In this document: positions 29,940 to 38,684 of the stretch, in pieces
Layout of the letters: each line of letters starts with the position of its first letter
How positions within the stretch are numbered: the stretch's first letter is position 1
Assembly (NCBI RefSeq): GCF_007830445.1
Contig: NZ_VLKR01000030.1
Location: forward strand, 1 to 64,000
DNA: 64,000 nucleotides
Origin: Sphingobacterium siyangense
GTDB taxonomy: Bacteria; Bacteroidota; Bacteroidia; Sphingobacteriales; Sphingobacteriaceae
Direction: 5' to 3'
The notes under the pieces: generated by a model
Database searches by the model: none
Told to the model about the DNA's origin: nothing
Seen by the model: only the letters and a program-made list of their open reading frames with translations
Program-made: the position numbers and the translations under genes

Positions 29940-29955
29940 TGGCTGCGGTGATGCA
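29940..29955 (+). promoter_or_regulatory. Candidate divergent sigma-54 promoter toward tolC and the two-component genes
   Basis: TGGCTGCGGTGATGCA has the -24 GG and -12 GC dinucleotides at the canonical 10-nt separation, with TGGC and TGCA intact. It lies 57 nt from the operator pair, opposite to the array promoter. It would give a leader of about 430 nt that includes the 11-bp repeat hairpin, which is unusually long and lowers confidence. Confidence 0.4.
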
Positions 29956-30106
29956 CATTAATTCCGATGGAGCAGGGGTTACTCTGTTGGTGTAAATTAG
30001 GGAAGGGGGTAGGTAGCTATATTGGTCGATCGGTTATAACGGTTGGTAAAAGTGGTCTGTTAAAATTAAGGATTTAACTATATTACTTTCGTTATTTACT
30101 CGACCC

Positions 30107-30203
30107 TTGTTCGGTGCTTAGTCGGTGCTTAGTCGGTGCTTGTTCGGTACTTCTTCGGTGCTTCTTCGGTTGTGACCGAAAAAAGTCCGAACAAGCTCCG
30201 ACT
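30107..30203. repeat. 11-bp tandem repeat with inverted copy (large hairpin element)
   Basis: Six consecutive 11-bp units of the form TTNNTCGGTGC run from 30107 to 30172: two with TTGT, two with TTAG and two with TTCT at the start. They are followed by a 31-nt segment (30174-30203 and flank) that reads, on the other strand, as an imperfect copy of three units in the same order. The apex is TTCGGT-TGTG-ACCGAA. The RNA from either strand would fold into a long GC-rich hairpin in an otherwise AT-rich 650-bp intergenic region. No protein is credible here. Confidence 0.85.
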
Positions 30204-30401
30204 GATATCCATTGAATGGAAGAATAAATATCGAACTTGATTTGAATTATTCTGCTATTTATACAGTTTGTCTTTGCTATTGTCCAACTACGCACACCGA
30301 CTGTTCATTAATGAACATTTTTGAAAATATTTTTTTTGTATCTATTTGATAGTTAGTGTTTTTGTTGTTTGGCATGGCGATGGTCAGCAAGAAAATAAAA
30401 A

Positions 30402-31790
30402 ATGGATATGAAGAGAGTCTATATATATAGTACATTATGCTTTTTATTGAGTTATGCCAAGGCAGGGGCGCAACAGACGGAGCAGCGACTAACGGAAAGA
30501 GTGGCTGGGACAGCAACAATTGCAGCGGTCGACGATAAACAAATTACCAAGCGGAGCTTAGCTGAGTGTATTCAGTTGGCAATAAAGGCCAATCCAACCT
30601 TATTGCAGAATGAACTCGATGTGAGGCGTGCGGAGGTGAATTTAGCACAGGCTAAAGCGAATAGACTTCCCGATGTTGATGCAAGCCTACAACATAGCCT
30701 AACATCAGGAAGATCTCAGGATAATTCGACCCTTCAATATATTTCATCCAACAACTCAACAGGAAATTTTTCTTTGGGCGCAAGCCTTCCAATATTTAGA
30801 GGGTTCCGTTTATTTCACGATATCCGGATGCGTGCTGATGCAAAGACTGCCGGTAAATTGACTTTTGATACGCAGATTAATGCGTTAAAACTGGACGTTA
30901 TTACCGCTTATATCCAAAGCTTAACTGCTCAGGATATATTGCGGCAATCAGAAATGCAGACTGAAGTAACCCGAGAACAGGTCAGACGTGCGGAGAGTAT
31001 GCATAAGGAAGGTGCAATTAATCCTGGGGATTACTTTGATCTGAAAGGACAACTGGCAAATGATGTCAACACGATTGAAAATAATCGTCAGTTACTATAC
31101 AGTAGCCGCGTGAAGCTTGCTGCCTTACTAAATATGGATGAAAATCAATTGGGCGAATTGGATAACCTCGGAATAAAAGAAAGCGGGCAACGACTGGATG
31201 CGAAACAGCTCTATGAAATGGCCGTTGATCAATTGCCCGATATACAGGCGCTGGATTATCGGATCAAAGTGGCGGAGCGGGATATTAAGATTGCAAAATC
31301 ATACTATTATCCGTCATTGAGTCTGAGCGCTGGTTTAGGGTCAAATTATTCTAAATTGGGGATTCAGGGAACGTATTGGTCACAAATGCGTAATAACGTA
31401 GGAAAGTATATTTCTCTCAATCTTTCTGTTCCGATTTTTAATCATTTGCAAGTTTATAACAACGTCCGCTTGGCAAAATTAGATCTGCAGACGGCTAGAT
31501 TTCAAAAAGAGATCCAACAAAATGTTTTGCGGTCGGCGACGTCCAATGCGGTTTTTAACTTGCAGAATGCAAGTAACATGATTACACAATTACGTAGTCA
31601 AAATGAAAACTACGCGGAATCTTTTCGTATTGCCAAGGTAGTTTTCGAATTGGGAAACAGTAATTCAGTGATTTTTTTGACCGCAAAAAATAAATTCGAT
31701 AACAGCCAGATTCAATTGGTCGTCAAACAGTATGAATGGCTGCTGCAAAAATATATCAATGATTATTACGCAGGCTCGTTGAATTTATAG
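30402..31790 (+). CDS. Outer-membrane efflux channel, TolC family
   Basis: A 462-aa outer-membrane factor with an N-terminal signal sequence ending near AKAGAQQ. The mature part shows two tandem OEP repeats: LAECIQLAIKANPTLLQNE near 50-70 opens the first, and a second set of long helices follows YYYPSLSLSAGLG. The family forms trimeric barrel-plus-tunnel channels that dock onto membrane-fusion proteins, here most likely the divergently encoded one at 28497-29750. ATG at 30402 or, two codons on, 30408 could start it. It leads a plus-strand unit with the response regulator, 32 nt after its stop, and the kinase. Confidence 0.92.
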   Translation: MDMKRVYIYSTLCFLLSYAKAGAQQTEQRLTERVAGTATIAAVDDKQITKRSLAECIQLAIKANPTLLQNELDVRRAEVNLAQAKANRLPDVDASLQHSLTSGRSQDNSTLQYISSNNSTGNFSLGASLPIFRGFRLFHDIRMRADAKTAGKLTFDTQINALKLDVITAYIQSLTAQDILRQSEMQTEVTREQVRRAESMHKEGAINPGDYFDLKGQLANDVNTIENNRQLLYSSRVKLAALLNMDENQLGELDNLGIKESGQRLDAKQLYEMAVDQLPDIQALDYRIKVAERDIKIAKSYYYPSLSLSAGLGSNYSKLGIQGTYWSQMRNNVGKYISLNLSVPIFNHLQVYNNVRLAKLDLQTARFQKEIQQNVLRSATSNAVFNLQNASNMITQLRSQNENYAESFRIAKVVFELGNSNSVIFLTAKNKFDNSQIQLVVKQYEWLLQKYINDYYAGSLNL

Positions 31791-31822
31791 TTATCTTAGT
31801 ATCTTCAATGAAGTCAGGAAGT

Positions 31823-33184
31823 ATGAAAAAAGCATCTATTTTAGTCGTTGATGATGACCAGGACTTATTAACTGCGGCAAGAATCTTGCTTAAACCTAAA
31901 GTTAGTCATATTCAAGTTGAACCCAATCCGGAGAATCTAATAGCACATCTGGAGAAGACACCTTATGATCTGGTGCTTTTAGATATGAATTTTAAAAGTA
32001 CGATTAATACCGGTAATGAGGGATTATATTGGTTGTCCCGGATCAAAGAAAAGTTTCCACAGGTACATGTCATTATGATTACCGCTTATGGAGCTGTTGA
32101 TCTCGCTGTAAAATCGCTGAAACAGGGAGCATCGGATTTTGTCGTGAAACCTTGGGAAAATGAGCAATTATTGGCAACGATAGAAAGCGCTCTTGCCGAA
32201 TCAAAAAATAAAGAAAAGAAAAGTAAAAGTTCCTTGCTCAGTAGTGGGAGCAGTCCTGATTTGATTGGTAATTCCATTGTTATGGACGAATTGCAATATA
32301 AATTGGAGAAAATTGCCCCCACAGATGCGAATATATTAATATTAGGTGAAAATGGGACCGGGAAAGACCTGATTGCTCAAGCCATTCAGCGAAGATCCTT
32401 ACGTTCAGATCGGACTTATGTAAAGGTTGATGTCGGGGCGCTGACAGAAACGTTATTTGAAAGTGAGCTTTTCGGTTATAAGAAGGGCGCATTTACAGAT
32501 GCACGTGAAGACCGCCAAGGTAGATTCGAAGCTGCAAATGGGGGAACATTGTTCCTCGATGAAATTGGCAATATCTCTTTGCAGCAACAAGCCAAACTGT
32601 TAACCGTACTGCAGAATAGACAGGTTACACCGTTGGGTTCCTATCAACCAATATCGGTGGATATACGCTTGATTTCAGCAACCAATGTTCCGTTGAAACA
32701 GCTCGCAGATGAAAGCCGTTTTCGAAAAGACTTAATTTATCGGATCAATACCGTTGAAATTCAGGTACCGCCATTGCGTGAACGAGGAGAGGATATCAAG
32801 CTATTGGCTAATCATTTTCTCGATATCTATTCGAAGAAATACAATAAGCGGATTGAAGGCTTTGAACCGGATGCGGTTAAAAAAATGTGTGCGTATCATT
32901 TTCCCGGCAACGTCCGAGAACTCCAATACAGCATCGAGCGTGCTGTTATTATGGCTGATCAGCTCAGTATAGCTGGAAATGACCTCTTTTTCTCGCCAAT
33001 AGAACAACAAATAGATAACCGCGTTGTCGAATCCAGTCCCAGCAGTCAAAATCTGGAAGAATTGGAACGTAAAGCAATCAAATCGGCGATTGAACGTTAT
33101 AACGGAAATATCAGTAAAGCCGCAAAAGAATTAGGGCTTACCAGGGCGGCACTTTATAGACGTTTGGAGAAATATGATATTTAG
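31823..33184 (+). CDS. Sigma-54-type (NtrC family) response regulator
   Basis: A three-domain transcription activator. The receiver has acidic pair DD16-17, phospho-acceptor Asp in LVLLDM and Lys in VVKPW. The AAA+ domain has Walker A GENGTGKD, loop GAFTDA and Walker [13 protein letters not shown]-terminal Fis-type HTH reads [17 protein letters not shown]. The frame also opens at 31808 (MKSGS), but the ATG at 31823 starts the usual [11 protein letters not shown] and is preferred. The sigma-54 contact loop is GAFTDA rather than GAFTGA, a variant I recall in related Bacteroidota regulators. It is followed 3 nt later by its kinase. Its probable targets are the TGTNCG-N4-CGNACA repeats at 7998 and 29846. 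Confidence 0.93.
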   Translation: MKKASILVVDDDQDLLTAARILLKPKVSHIQVEPNPENLIAHLEKTPYDLVLLDMNFKSTINTGNEGLYWLSRIKEKFPQVHVIMITAYGAVDLAVKSLKQGASDFVVKPWENEQLLATIESALAESKNKEKKSKSSLLSSGSSPDLIGNSIVMDELQYKLEKIAPTDANILILGENGTGKDLIAQAIQRRSLRSDRTYVKVDVGALTETLFESELFGYKKGAFTDAREDRQGRFEAANGGTLFLDEIGNISLQQQAKLLTVLQNRQVTPLGSYQPISVDIRLISATNVPLKQLADESRFRKDLIYRINTVEIQVPPLRERGEDIKLLANHFLDIYSKKYNKRIEGFEPDAVKKMCAYHFPGNVRELQYSIERAVIMADQLSIAGNDLFFSPIEQQIDNRVVESSPSSQNLEELERKAIKSAIERYNGNISKAAKELGLTRAALYRRLEKYDI

Positions 33185-33187
33185 TCG

Positions 33188-34507
33188 ATGAGGCACGGAA
33201 AAATCTTAAATGCAATCAAGGTTATCTTACTGCTGGTAGCAGCACTTGTGAGCGCTTATTTGCTACTTAAAAGAGAATATGTACAGGCGGCTTTGATCTT
33301 TTGTATGATGCTATACCTGGGTTTTAACCTATATGCACAGTATAATTTTTTGGCCAGGCAGCTGATTGAATTTTCCGAAGCGGTCAAATACCGCGACTTT
33401 ACCAGACGCTTCTTGGTGAAAAATACAAAGTCAGTGGAAGGGCAGCTTTTTATGGCCTTTAATCAGATCAACGAGACTTATAAGGAGATCAGCATTAAGC
33501 AGGAGATTCAGCACCAATACCTGGATCGTGTGATCAATATGCTGAATTCGGCGATTATCTTTTATGAGATGGATAGTGGTAAGGTCATGTGGGTAAATGA
33601 AGCTTTCAAACAGCTATTTCATTTGCCACACCTTGGAAATATCACTGGATTGAAGAAAAAAAACAATGATCTTTATGAAAAAACCATGTTGCTTGAAAAT
33701 GGACAGCAGCAAATGGAGTCCGTTCAGTCAAGTAAAGGAAAAATAAAATTATTGATTCAGAGCTCAAGCTTTGAGACACAGGAAGCTTTGTTTCGCATTG
33801 TGGTGTACCAAAATATCAACGAAGCAATTGATGAGACTGAGACAAAGGCATGGCATAAATTATTACGTGTACTGACACATGAAATCATGAATTCCATCGC
33901 TCCGATCAGCTCACTTGCTGAAACCTTAAACGGTCGTTTGGACCATTTTAAAGGAGCTGAAGATATTGATGATCTAAAAACAGGTATTTCCACCATCAAA
34001 CGTCGTAGCGAAGGACTTTTACATTTTGCGAAGAGTTATCGTATGATCAATAAAGTCGATCAGCCTCAGCTAGCGCCGATCCAGATTTCGCAGTTATTTG
34101 AGCATATCTATCAGCTGCTTGAACCAACCTTGATCCAGAAAAATATTGATGTCGATATTATTCTGAAAAATACACGGCTAATCTTATCTGCAGATGTTAA
34201 TTTGATCGAGCAGGTTATTATCAACTTAATGTTGAATGCAATAGATGCGGTTAAAAATAGGGAAGAAGCCTATATTAGTTTATCTGCTCTTGAAGTAGAC
34301 GGAAAGGTGCAGATTCGGATTGAAGATAACGGGGCAGGAATTCCTGCTGATCTTCAGGAGCAGATCTTTACACCATTTTTTACAACGAAGAAGACGGGTA
34401 CAGGGGTCGGCCTTACCCTGAGCAAACAGATTATGCTTTTGCACAAGGGAACTATTTTCCTCAATAGTACGGAAGGAGAAGGAAGTGTTTTTATTCTCCA
34501 GTTTTAG
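33188..34507 (+). CDS. Membrane histidine kinase (NtrY-like), partner of the sigma-54 regulator
   Basis: A 439-aa sensor kinase. Two closely spaced N-terminal helices (about 10-27 and 32-50) have almost no extracytoplasmic loop, so it probably senses the membrane or an internal signal. A HAMP-like linker and a PAS-like segment (about 105-215) follow, then HisKA with phospho-accepting H231 in LTHEIMNSIAPI. The HATPase_c domain has N-box NLMLNAIDAV, G1 IEDNGAGIP, F-box FTPFFTTK and G2 GTGVGLTLSK. The gene sits 3 nt after the regulator, so the two are co-translated. By analogy with envelope-stress kinases it may control the permease array. Confidence 0.92.
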   Translation: MRHGKILNAIKVILLLVAALVSAYLLLKREYVQAALIFCMMLYLGFNLYAQYNFLARQLIEFSEAVKYRDFTRRFLVKNTKSVEGQLFMAFNQINETYKEISIKQEIQHQYLDRVINMLNSAIIFYEMDSGKVMWVNEAFKQLFHLPHLGNITGLKKKNNDLYEKTMLLENGQQQMESVQSSKGKIKLLIQSSSFETQEALFRIVVYQNINEAIDETETKAWHKLLRVLTHEIMNSIAPISSLAETLNGRLDHFKGAEDIDDLKTGISTIKRRSEGLLHFAKSYRMINKVDQPQLAPIQISQLFEHIYQLLEPTLIQKNIDVDIILKNTRLILSADVNLIEQVIINLMLNAIDAVKNREEAYISLSALEVDGKVQIRIEDNGAGIPADLQEQIFTPFFTTKKTGTGVGLTLSKQIMLLHKGTIFLNSTEGEGSVFILQF

Positions 34508-34581
34508 GGGGATCATTCCCGCAAACTAAAACCTAATGTTCCATGTGAAAAATCATAAAAATTAGCGATGTTTGCAGCGAA

Positions 34582-35109
34582 ATGAACTACATGCTTAAGT
34601 ATTGGCGACATTATTTTGTATCCCATAGTCGCCATGGGACCCATTCTCCTTTTGTTTATAAATTGGTAGACGAAGTAATTTATCAAAAGACATCCAAAGG
34701 GAGCGTTTCAGAATTACCACAAACTATTCAAAACGAGAGCAAGGTAGAACAGAAAAAGTATGCATTAATCGATCGATTATTAAGGACATTTGCTTACGAC
34801 AATTTTAGCTATTGGGCCGATCAGCCGCGCGAAAGTTATAGGAGTCTTTTGCACGACCAATGTGGACGTTATGCGTACCGACATATTTATTATATTGACC
34901 AGGACGATCTTGACCTGAATTTTTTGGGAAATGTTGGGGATCGAGATCTATTAATTATAAACGAGCCCCATTTATCAGTGAAAAGGGAAGCCTATTGGAA
35001 TAGGCTGAAGGAGGATGATCATAGTGTAGTTACGATAGATCTATACCGAATTGGGTTGGTTTACTTTAGAAAAGGACAGCGAAAAGAGAATTTTCTGATT
35101 CGATTTTAG
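34582..35109 (+). CDS. Methyltransferase-like protein lacking the SAM-binding motif
   Basis: A 175-aa protein. Its N-terminus (KYWRHYFVSHSRHGTHSPFV) and C-terminus (RIGLVYFRKGQRKENFLIRF) match the two ends of a Bacteroidota class I methyltransferase-like family that is usually about 240-270 aa. The middle of that family, with the glycine-rich SAM motif (LELGTS-like), is missing; the two ends are joined by about 100 residues without any GxGxG. No internal stop or frameshift is seen, and the frame is intact from ATG 34582, so this may be a shortened but expressed relative. The start MNYM-LKYW offers a second methionine. Function unknown; family recognition moderate. Confidence 0.7.
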   Translation: MNYMLKYWRHYFVSHSRHGTHSPFVYKLVDEVIYQKTSKGSVSELPQTIQNESKVEQKKYALIDRLLRTFAYDNFSYWADQPRESYRSLLHDQCGRYAYRHIYYIDQDDLDLNFLGNVGDRDLLIINEPHLSVKREAYWNRLKEDDHSVVTIDLYRIGLVYFRKGQRKENFLIRF

Positions 35110-35142
35110 CCTTCTGTTCCGATCTAGCCTTCTGTTCCGACC
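35107..35142. repeat. 18-bp direct repeat at the end of the methyltransferase-like gene
   Basis: TAGCCTTCTGTTCCGATC (35107-35124) is followed at once by TAGCCTTCTGTTCCGACC (35125-35142), one mismatch in 18. The first copy includes the stop codon of the upstream gene, so the duplication lies just outside the reading frame. Confidence 0.85.
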
Positions 35143-35262
35143 TCTTTTTGAATGTCGATGGTCAGTCATCTACCGCGTTCCGTTGGGCATCAACTATTTT
35201 AGCTGAAGTTGAGGGAATTGGAGAGGAGGGGAAAAAGGAAAAGGTGGATGTCATTAGGCAAG

Positions 35263-35306
35263 AATAAACAAGAGCATCCATGCCTATATGGATGCTCTTG
35301 TTTATT
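35263..35306. terminator. Bidirectional terminator-type hairpin
   Basis: AATAAACAAGAGCATCCAT (35263-35281) and its exact reverse complement (35288-35306) form a 19-bp stem with a 6-nt loop, GCCTAT. It sits between convergent genes and overlaps the stop codon of the minus-strand barrel gene by two bases. The stem ends are T-rich in both directions, so it can serve both transcripts. Confidence 0.85.
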
Positions 35307-36468
35307 AAAAAGCTTCACTTAGGGACAGATAGAAACCCGACTGTCGTTTTTCACCGGGTCTTTGTTCGCCAAAGGAATAATCAAAGCGTATGCTGCTATT
35401 GTGTTCGAGACTAAAGAAGTAGCGTAAACCACCACCATAACTTGCGACATATCGGCTGCTATTTTCCTTGGAAAAGGTCGATCCGAGTCCTGAAAATCCA
35501 ACGATGCCAAAGCGTGGATGAAAGCGATAACGCAGTTCAGCCTGTGAGGCAAGATAATTCTTGTCCCGATAACGTCCGAGGTAATAACCGCGCATCATCA
35601 TGTCTCCACCGAGCTCACGGTAGTTGTAAAATGGGACGGTTTTTCCAAATGTGGAACGAAAGATTCCTTGCAGAGCCAGCGTGACTTGGTTGTGCAGTGG
35701 AATAAAGCCACGGAGATCTACATCGAGGTTTGCCCCCGTAAAATCAGTACTTGTCCATAACTTTGGAGCATAGGCCAGCCGCAATTTAGCATAATACCCC
35801 TTTGTTGTATAAGAAACGTTGTCCCTATTGTCAAACAATTGCGAAAGACCTATGAGTAGCTGTTGTCCGCCATGCTTTCCAATAAGATCGGAATGATTGA
35901 AAATGCGATCGGCACTGTCGCTACGAATGGTGAAGTTATCGTATTGAATGTTGATACCCGAATACAGGTTGTTGCTGATTTTTTTCTCAGCTTCGAGTTT
36001 GACGCGAAATAATTTTTGATCAATGCGTTCTTCATCGGCTTTCCAAGTGTCCATACCGACGCCATAATAGTTAAAGGGCCAATTACGGTAGCGTATTTCA
36101 CTAATCAGATGGTAGTCGTTGTTTCTAGTCCAAAGATCGGTCTGCAGTTTGAAGTTGGACTGACTATTGGATGTAAAGGTTCCCATGACCGTGACGGTGG
36201 AGGTGCGGATTTTGGGATCAGATTTGTCCAGATAAAAATTATACGCGCTCGCCAGGCCGTATTCAACTCCCGTTTCCTGCGCATAACCAACGGCCGGTAA
36301 AACCATAAAACTACCGGAACGTGTCGAATCTCTTTCAGCGGAAAGAAATTTTTTACTCAATTTTTGAATAATATTTTGAGCTTTCAATTCGGCCGATCCC
36401 ATTAAAAGTACCGTAAATAGTACGGAGTATCGGGTAAGTTTTGAAAGTGATTGCGGTAAAATTTGCAT
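35305..36468 (-). CDS. Outer-membrane barrel protein, surface antigen D15/BamA-like barrel without POTRA
   Basis: From ATG 36468 this is a 387-aa protein with signal peptide (LTRYSVLFTVLLMGSAELKA), a short linker and a 16-strand-type barrel of alternating residues. Typical surface-antigen segments are present, e.g. RYRNWPFNYYGVG, GLSQLFDNRDN near the middle and MMRGYYLGRYRDKN toward the end. It ends LSLSEAF, with the C-terminal aromatic expected for BAM-dependent insertion. The frame is open to 36555, but the extra 29 residues have no parallel and would put a second hydrophobic stretch before the signal peptide. It lacks POTRA domains, so it is not BamA or TamA itself; the cargo is unknown. 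Confidence 0.85.
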   Translation of the reverse strand: MQILPQSLSKLTRYSVLFTVLLMGSAELKAQNIIQKLSKKFLSAERDSTRSGSFMVLPAVGYAQETGVEYGLASAYNFYLDKSDPKIRTSTVTVMGTFTSNSQSNFKLQTDLWTRNNDYHLISEIRYRNWPFNYYGVGMDTWKADEERIDQKLFRVKLEAEKKISNNLYSGINIQYDNFTIRSDSADRIFNHSDLIGKHGGQQLLIGLSQLFDNRDNVSYTTKGYYAKLRLAYAPKLWTSTDFTGANLDVDLRGFIPLHNQVTLALQGIFRSTFGKTVPFYNYRELGGDMMMRGYYLGRYRDKNYLASQAELRYRFHPRFGIVGFSGLGSTFSKENSSRYVASYGGGLRYFFSLEHNSSIRFDYSFGEQRPGEKRQSGFYLSLSEAF

Positions 36469-36583
36469 GCCCAAAGATAGTATATTAGCCAAATAACCAA
36501 AACAGGTAAATATGCAACCAAAAATTATTGTGCTGCATATCAGTATAATTGCCAAAAACTGTCTTTTTTTTTTGACAAATATT

Positions 36584-36613
36584 TTTGTAAAGTGAGTTTT
36601 GTGTCTATCTTTG
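36584..36613 (+). promoter_or_regulatory. Bacteroidota-type promoter of the tRNA-tuf operon (distal)
   Basis: TTTG at 36584-36587 and TATCTTTG (TAnnTTTG) at 36606-36613 are 18 nt apart, the standard -33/-7 layout of the phylum. It precedes a structured leader and the first tRNA by about 180 nt. Confidence 0.75.
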
Positions 36614-36617
36614 CATC

Positions 36618-36673
36618 AGCAAACAAGGGAACAACGGTTCAAAACAACGAAAGTTTGCTTAGTTCTTTAAATG
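36618..36673 (+). promoter_or_regulatory. Leader hairpin followed by boxA-like sequence
   Basis: AGCAAAC (36618-36624) pairs with GTTTGCT (36653-36659), enclosing a small GAAC/GTTC stem. AGTTCTTTAAAT at 36661-36672 follows directly. A boxA-like element (AGTTCTTT) after a stem is the pattern of antiterminated stable-RNA leaders. The boxA call is by resemblance. Confidence 0.4.
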
Positions 36674-36693
36674 AAAAAAAATAAAAAATAAAC

Positions 36694-36724
36694 TTGCAGA
36701 AATCAAAAGTAAATTCGATATTTG
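36694..36724 (+). promoter_or_regulatory. Second promoter of the tRNA-tuf operon (proximal)
   Basis: TTG at 36694-36696 and GATATTTG at 36717-36724 are separated by 20 nt. The -7 box lacks the first T of TAnnTTTG but keeps A and TTTG. It lies about 70 nt before tRNA-Thr, so the operon would have tandem promoters. Confidence 0.6.
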
Positions 36725-36794
36725 CACTCGCTGAAAAGGTGGAAATACTTGGTCAGACGTTGATAGAATGTAAGTTTAAATAAAGATATTAGAA

Positions 36795-36867
<73 letters not shown>

Positions 36868-36893
36868 CTAAATGTAACGAAAGTTACAGGTCT

Positions 36894-36974
36894 GGAGGGG
36901 TTCCAGAGCGGTCAAATGGGACGGACTGTAAATCCGTTGCTTCGGCTTCGAAGGTTCGAATCCTTCTCCCTCCA
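36894..36974 (+). tRNA. tRNA-Tyr (GTA)
   Basis: An 81-nt class II tRNA. Acceptor GGAGGGG pairs with TCCCTCC, discriminator is A, and the anticodon is GTA in GGACTGTAAATCC. A long variable arm (GTTGCTTCGGCTTC region) marks it as class II, as expected for bacterial tRNA-Tyr. Confidence 0.95.
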
Positions 36975-37024
36975 CACTTTATTTTAATTAGGGTGTTAGA
37001 TTTACTCTAGTTTCTAATTATTAA

Positions 37025-37097
37025 GCGGAAGTAGCTCAGTTGGTAGAGCGATAGCCTTCCAAGCTATAGGTCGCGAGTTCGAACCTCGTCTTCCGCT
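37025..37097 (+). tRNA. tRNA-Gly (TCC)
   Basis: Acceptor GCGGAAG pairs with CTTCCGC (37090-37096). Anticodon stem ATAGC/GCTAT closes loop CTTCCAA, giving TCC. T-arm is GCGAGTTCGAACCTCGT. CCA is not encoded. Confidence 0.95.
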
Positions 37098-37192
37098 CAA
37101 ATTTTTCAAGTATTAAATTTAGTCTCTATCTTCTTTGATAATAATGTATCTAAAGGTGGGGGCATTAATACGTAAATAAGGTTTTTTAGTAA

Positions 37193-37264
<72 letters not shown>

Positions 37265-37336
37265 CGTACTTGTGTAAAAGTTAAGCAAGAGTATATAACA
37301 AATAGAAATAATTTATAATTACTAATTCGCATAAAC

Positions 37337-38521
37337 ATGGCAAAAGAGAAATTTGACCGTAGTAAACCACACTTAAACATTGGTACTATCGGTCACGTTG
37401 ACCACGGTAAAACTACAACTACAGCTGCTATCACTAAAGTATTGGCTGATAAAGGTTTGTCAGAAGCTCGTTCATTTGATTCAATTGACTCTGCTCCTGA
37501 AGAAAAAGAGCGTGGTATCACAATCAATACTGCACACGTAGAATATTCTACAGCTAACCGTCACTATGCACACGTTGACTGTCCAGGTCACGCTGACTAC
37601 GTTAAGAACATGGTAACTGGTGCTGCTCAAATGGACGGTGCTATCATCGTAGTTGCTGCGACTGATGGTCCTATGCCTCAAACTCGTGAGCACATCTTGT
37701 TGGCTCGCCAAGTAGGTGTTCCTGCGTTAGTAGTATTCATGAACAAAACTGACTTAGTTGATGACCCTGAGTTGTTAGACTTAGTTGAAATGGAAGTTCG
37801 TGAGTTATTATCATTCTACGAATTCCCTGGTGATGATATCCCTGTAATCAAAGGTTCTGCTTTAGGTGCATTGAACGGTGAGCCTGAGTGGGTTGAGAAA
37901 ATCATGGAATTAATGGATGCTGTAGATAACTACATTCCAATTCCTCCACGTTTGACTGACTTACCTTTCTTGATGCCAGTTGAAGACGTATTCTCGATCA
38001 CAGGTCGTGGTACAGTTGCTACAGGTCGTATCGAAAGAGGTGTAATCAACTCTGGTGATCCAGTTGAGATCTTAGGTATGGGTGCTGAGAACTTGAAATC
38101 TACAGTAACAGGTGTTGAGATGTTCCGTAAAATCTTAGATTACGGTGAGGCTGGTGATAACGTAGGTTTATTGTTACGTGGTATTGAGAAAACTGATATC
38201 AAACGTGGTATGGTTATCTGTAAACCAGGTTCAGTAACTCCTCACGATCATTTCAAAGCTGAGGTTTACGTATTGTCAAAAGCTGAAGGTGGTCGTCACA
38301 CTCCATTCTTCAACAAATACCGTCCTCAATTCTATTTCCGTACAACTGACGTAACTGGAGAGATCTCTTTACCAGAAGGTACTGAAATGGTTATGCCAGG
38401 TGATAACGTTACAATCAGCGTGAAATTAATTTCTGCTATTGCAATGGAAAAAGGTCTACGTTTCGCTATCCGTGAGGGTGGTCGTACAGTAGGTGCTGGT
38501 CAGGTAACTGAAATTATCTAG
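37337..38521 (+). CDS. tuf: Translation elongation factor EF-Tu
   Basis: A 394-aa GTPase that delivers aminoacyl-tRNA to the ribosome. G1 is GHVDHGKT (19-26), G2 has the RGITINTAH effector segment, G3 is DCPGH, G4 is NKTD and G5 a GSAL segment. Beta-barrel domains 2 and 3 follow (from about 205), ending GAGQVTEII. The codon choice is visibly biased (GGT, CGT, TTA, GTA), as expected for a very highly expressed gene. It lies 72 nt after tRNA-Thr and ends in a strong terminator. Confidence 0.98.
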   Translation: MAKEKFDRSKPHLNIGTIGHVDHGKTTTTAAITKVLADKGLSEARSFDSIDSAPEEKERGITINTAHVEYSTANRHYAHVDCPGHADYVKNMVTGAAQMDGAIIVVAATDGPMPQTREHILLARQVGVPALVVFMNKTDLVDDPELLDLVEMEVRELLSFYEFPGDDIPVIKGSALGALNGEPEWVEKIMELMDAVDNYIPIPPRLTDLPFLMPVEDVFSITGRGTVATGRIERGVINSGDPVEILGMGAENLKSTVTGVEMFRKILDYGEAGDNVGLLLRGIEKTDIKRGMVICKPGSVTPHDHFKAEVYVLSKAEGGRHTPFFNKYRPQFYFRTTDVTGEISLPEGTEMVMPGDNVTISVKLISAIAMEKGLRFAIREGGRTVGAGQVTEII

Positions 38522-38549
38522 TCTTTAATAAAGATTTAGAATCACATAG

Positions 38550-38588
38550 AATAAGCTAATCGACTGAGGTTGATTAGCTTATTTTTTC
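38550..38588 (+). terminator. Rho-independent terminator after tuf
   Basis: AATAAGCTAATC (38550-38561) pairs perfectly with GATTAGCTTATT (38572-38583) around a 10-nt loop. A T run at 38582-38587 follows. It separates the tRNA-tuf unit from the tRNA-Trp-secE-nusG unit. Confidence 0.9.
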
Positions 38589-38632
38589 GATAAGCGATTT
38601 ATCGGATTAGAATAAAAAAAAGTGAAAAAAGA

Positions 38633-38664
38633 TTTGCAGAAAGTGGTTTAAAACACTATATTTG
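38633..38664 (+). promoter_or_regulatory. Promoter of tRNA-Trp-secE-nusG
   Basis: TTTG at 38633-38636, 20 nt, then TATATTTG at 38657-38664, a full TAnnTTTG. Transcription would start about 15 nt before tRNA-Trp. Confidence 0.8.
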
Positions 38665-38684
38665 CATCACAAAATAAGAAATAC

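Noticed and set aside
30107-30172. Regular repeats that could suggest a CRISPR array
   Set aside because: Units are 11 bp, contiguous, without spacers, and followed by an inverted copy. No cas genes are present.
30370-30386. TTGGCATGGCG-like sigma-54 element just before tolC
   Set aside because: GG and GC are separated by 9 nt, not 10, and the start codon would lie only a few bases from the transcription start.
36469-36555. N-terminal extension of the barrel protein
   Set aside because: It would place a second hydrophobic stretch before a normal signal peptide. The internal ATG at 36468 is the better start.
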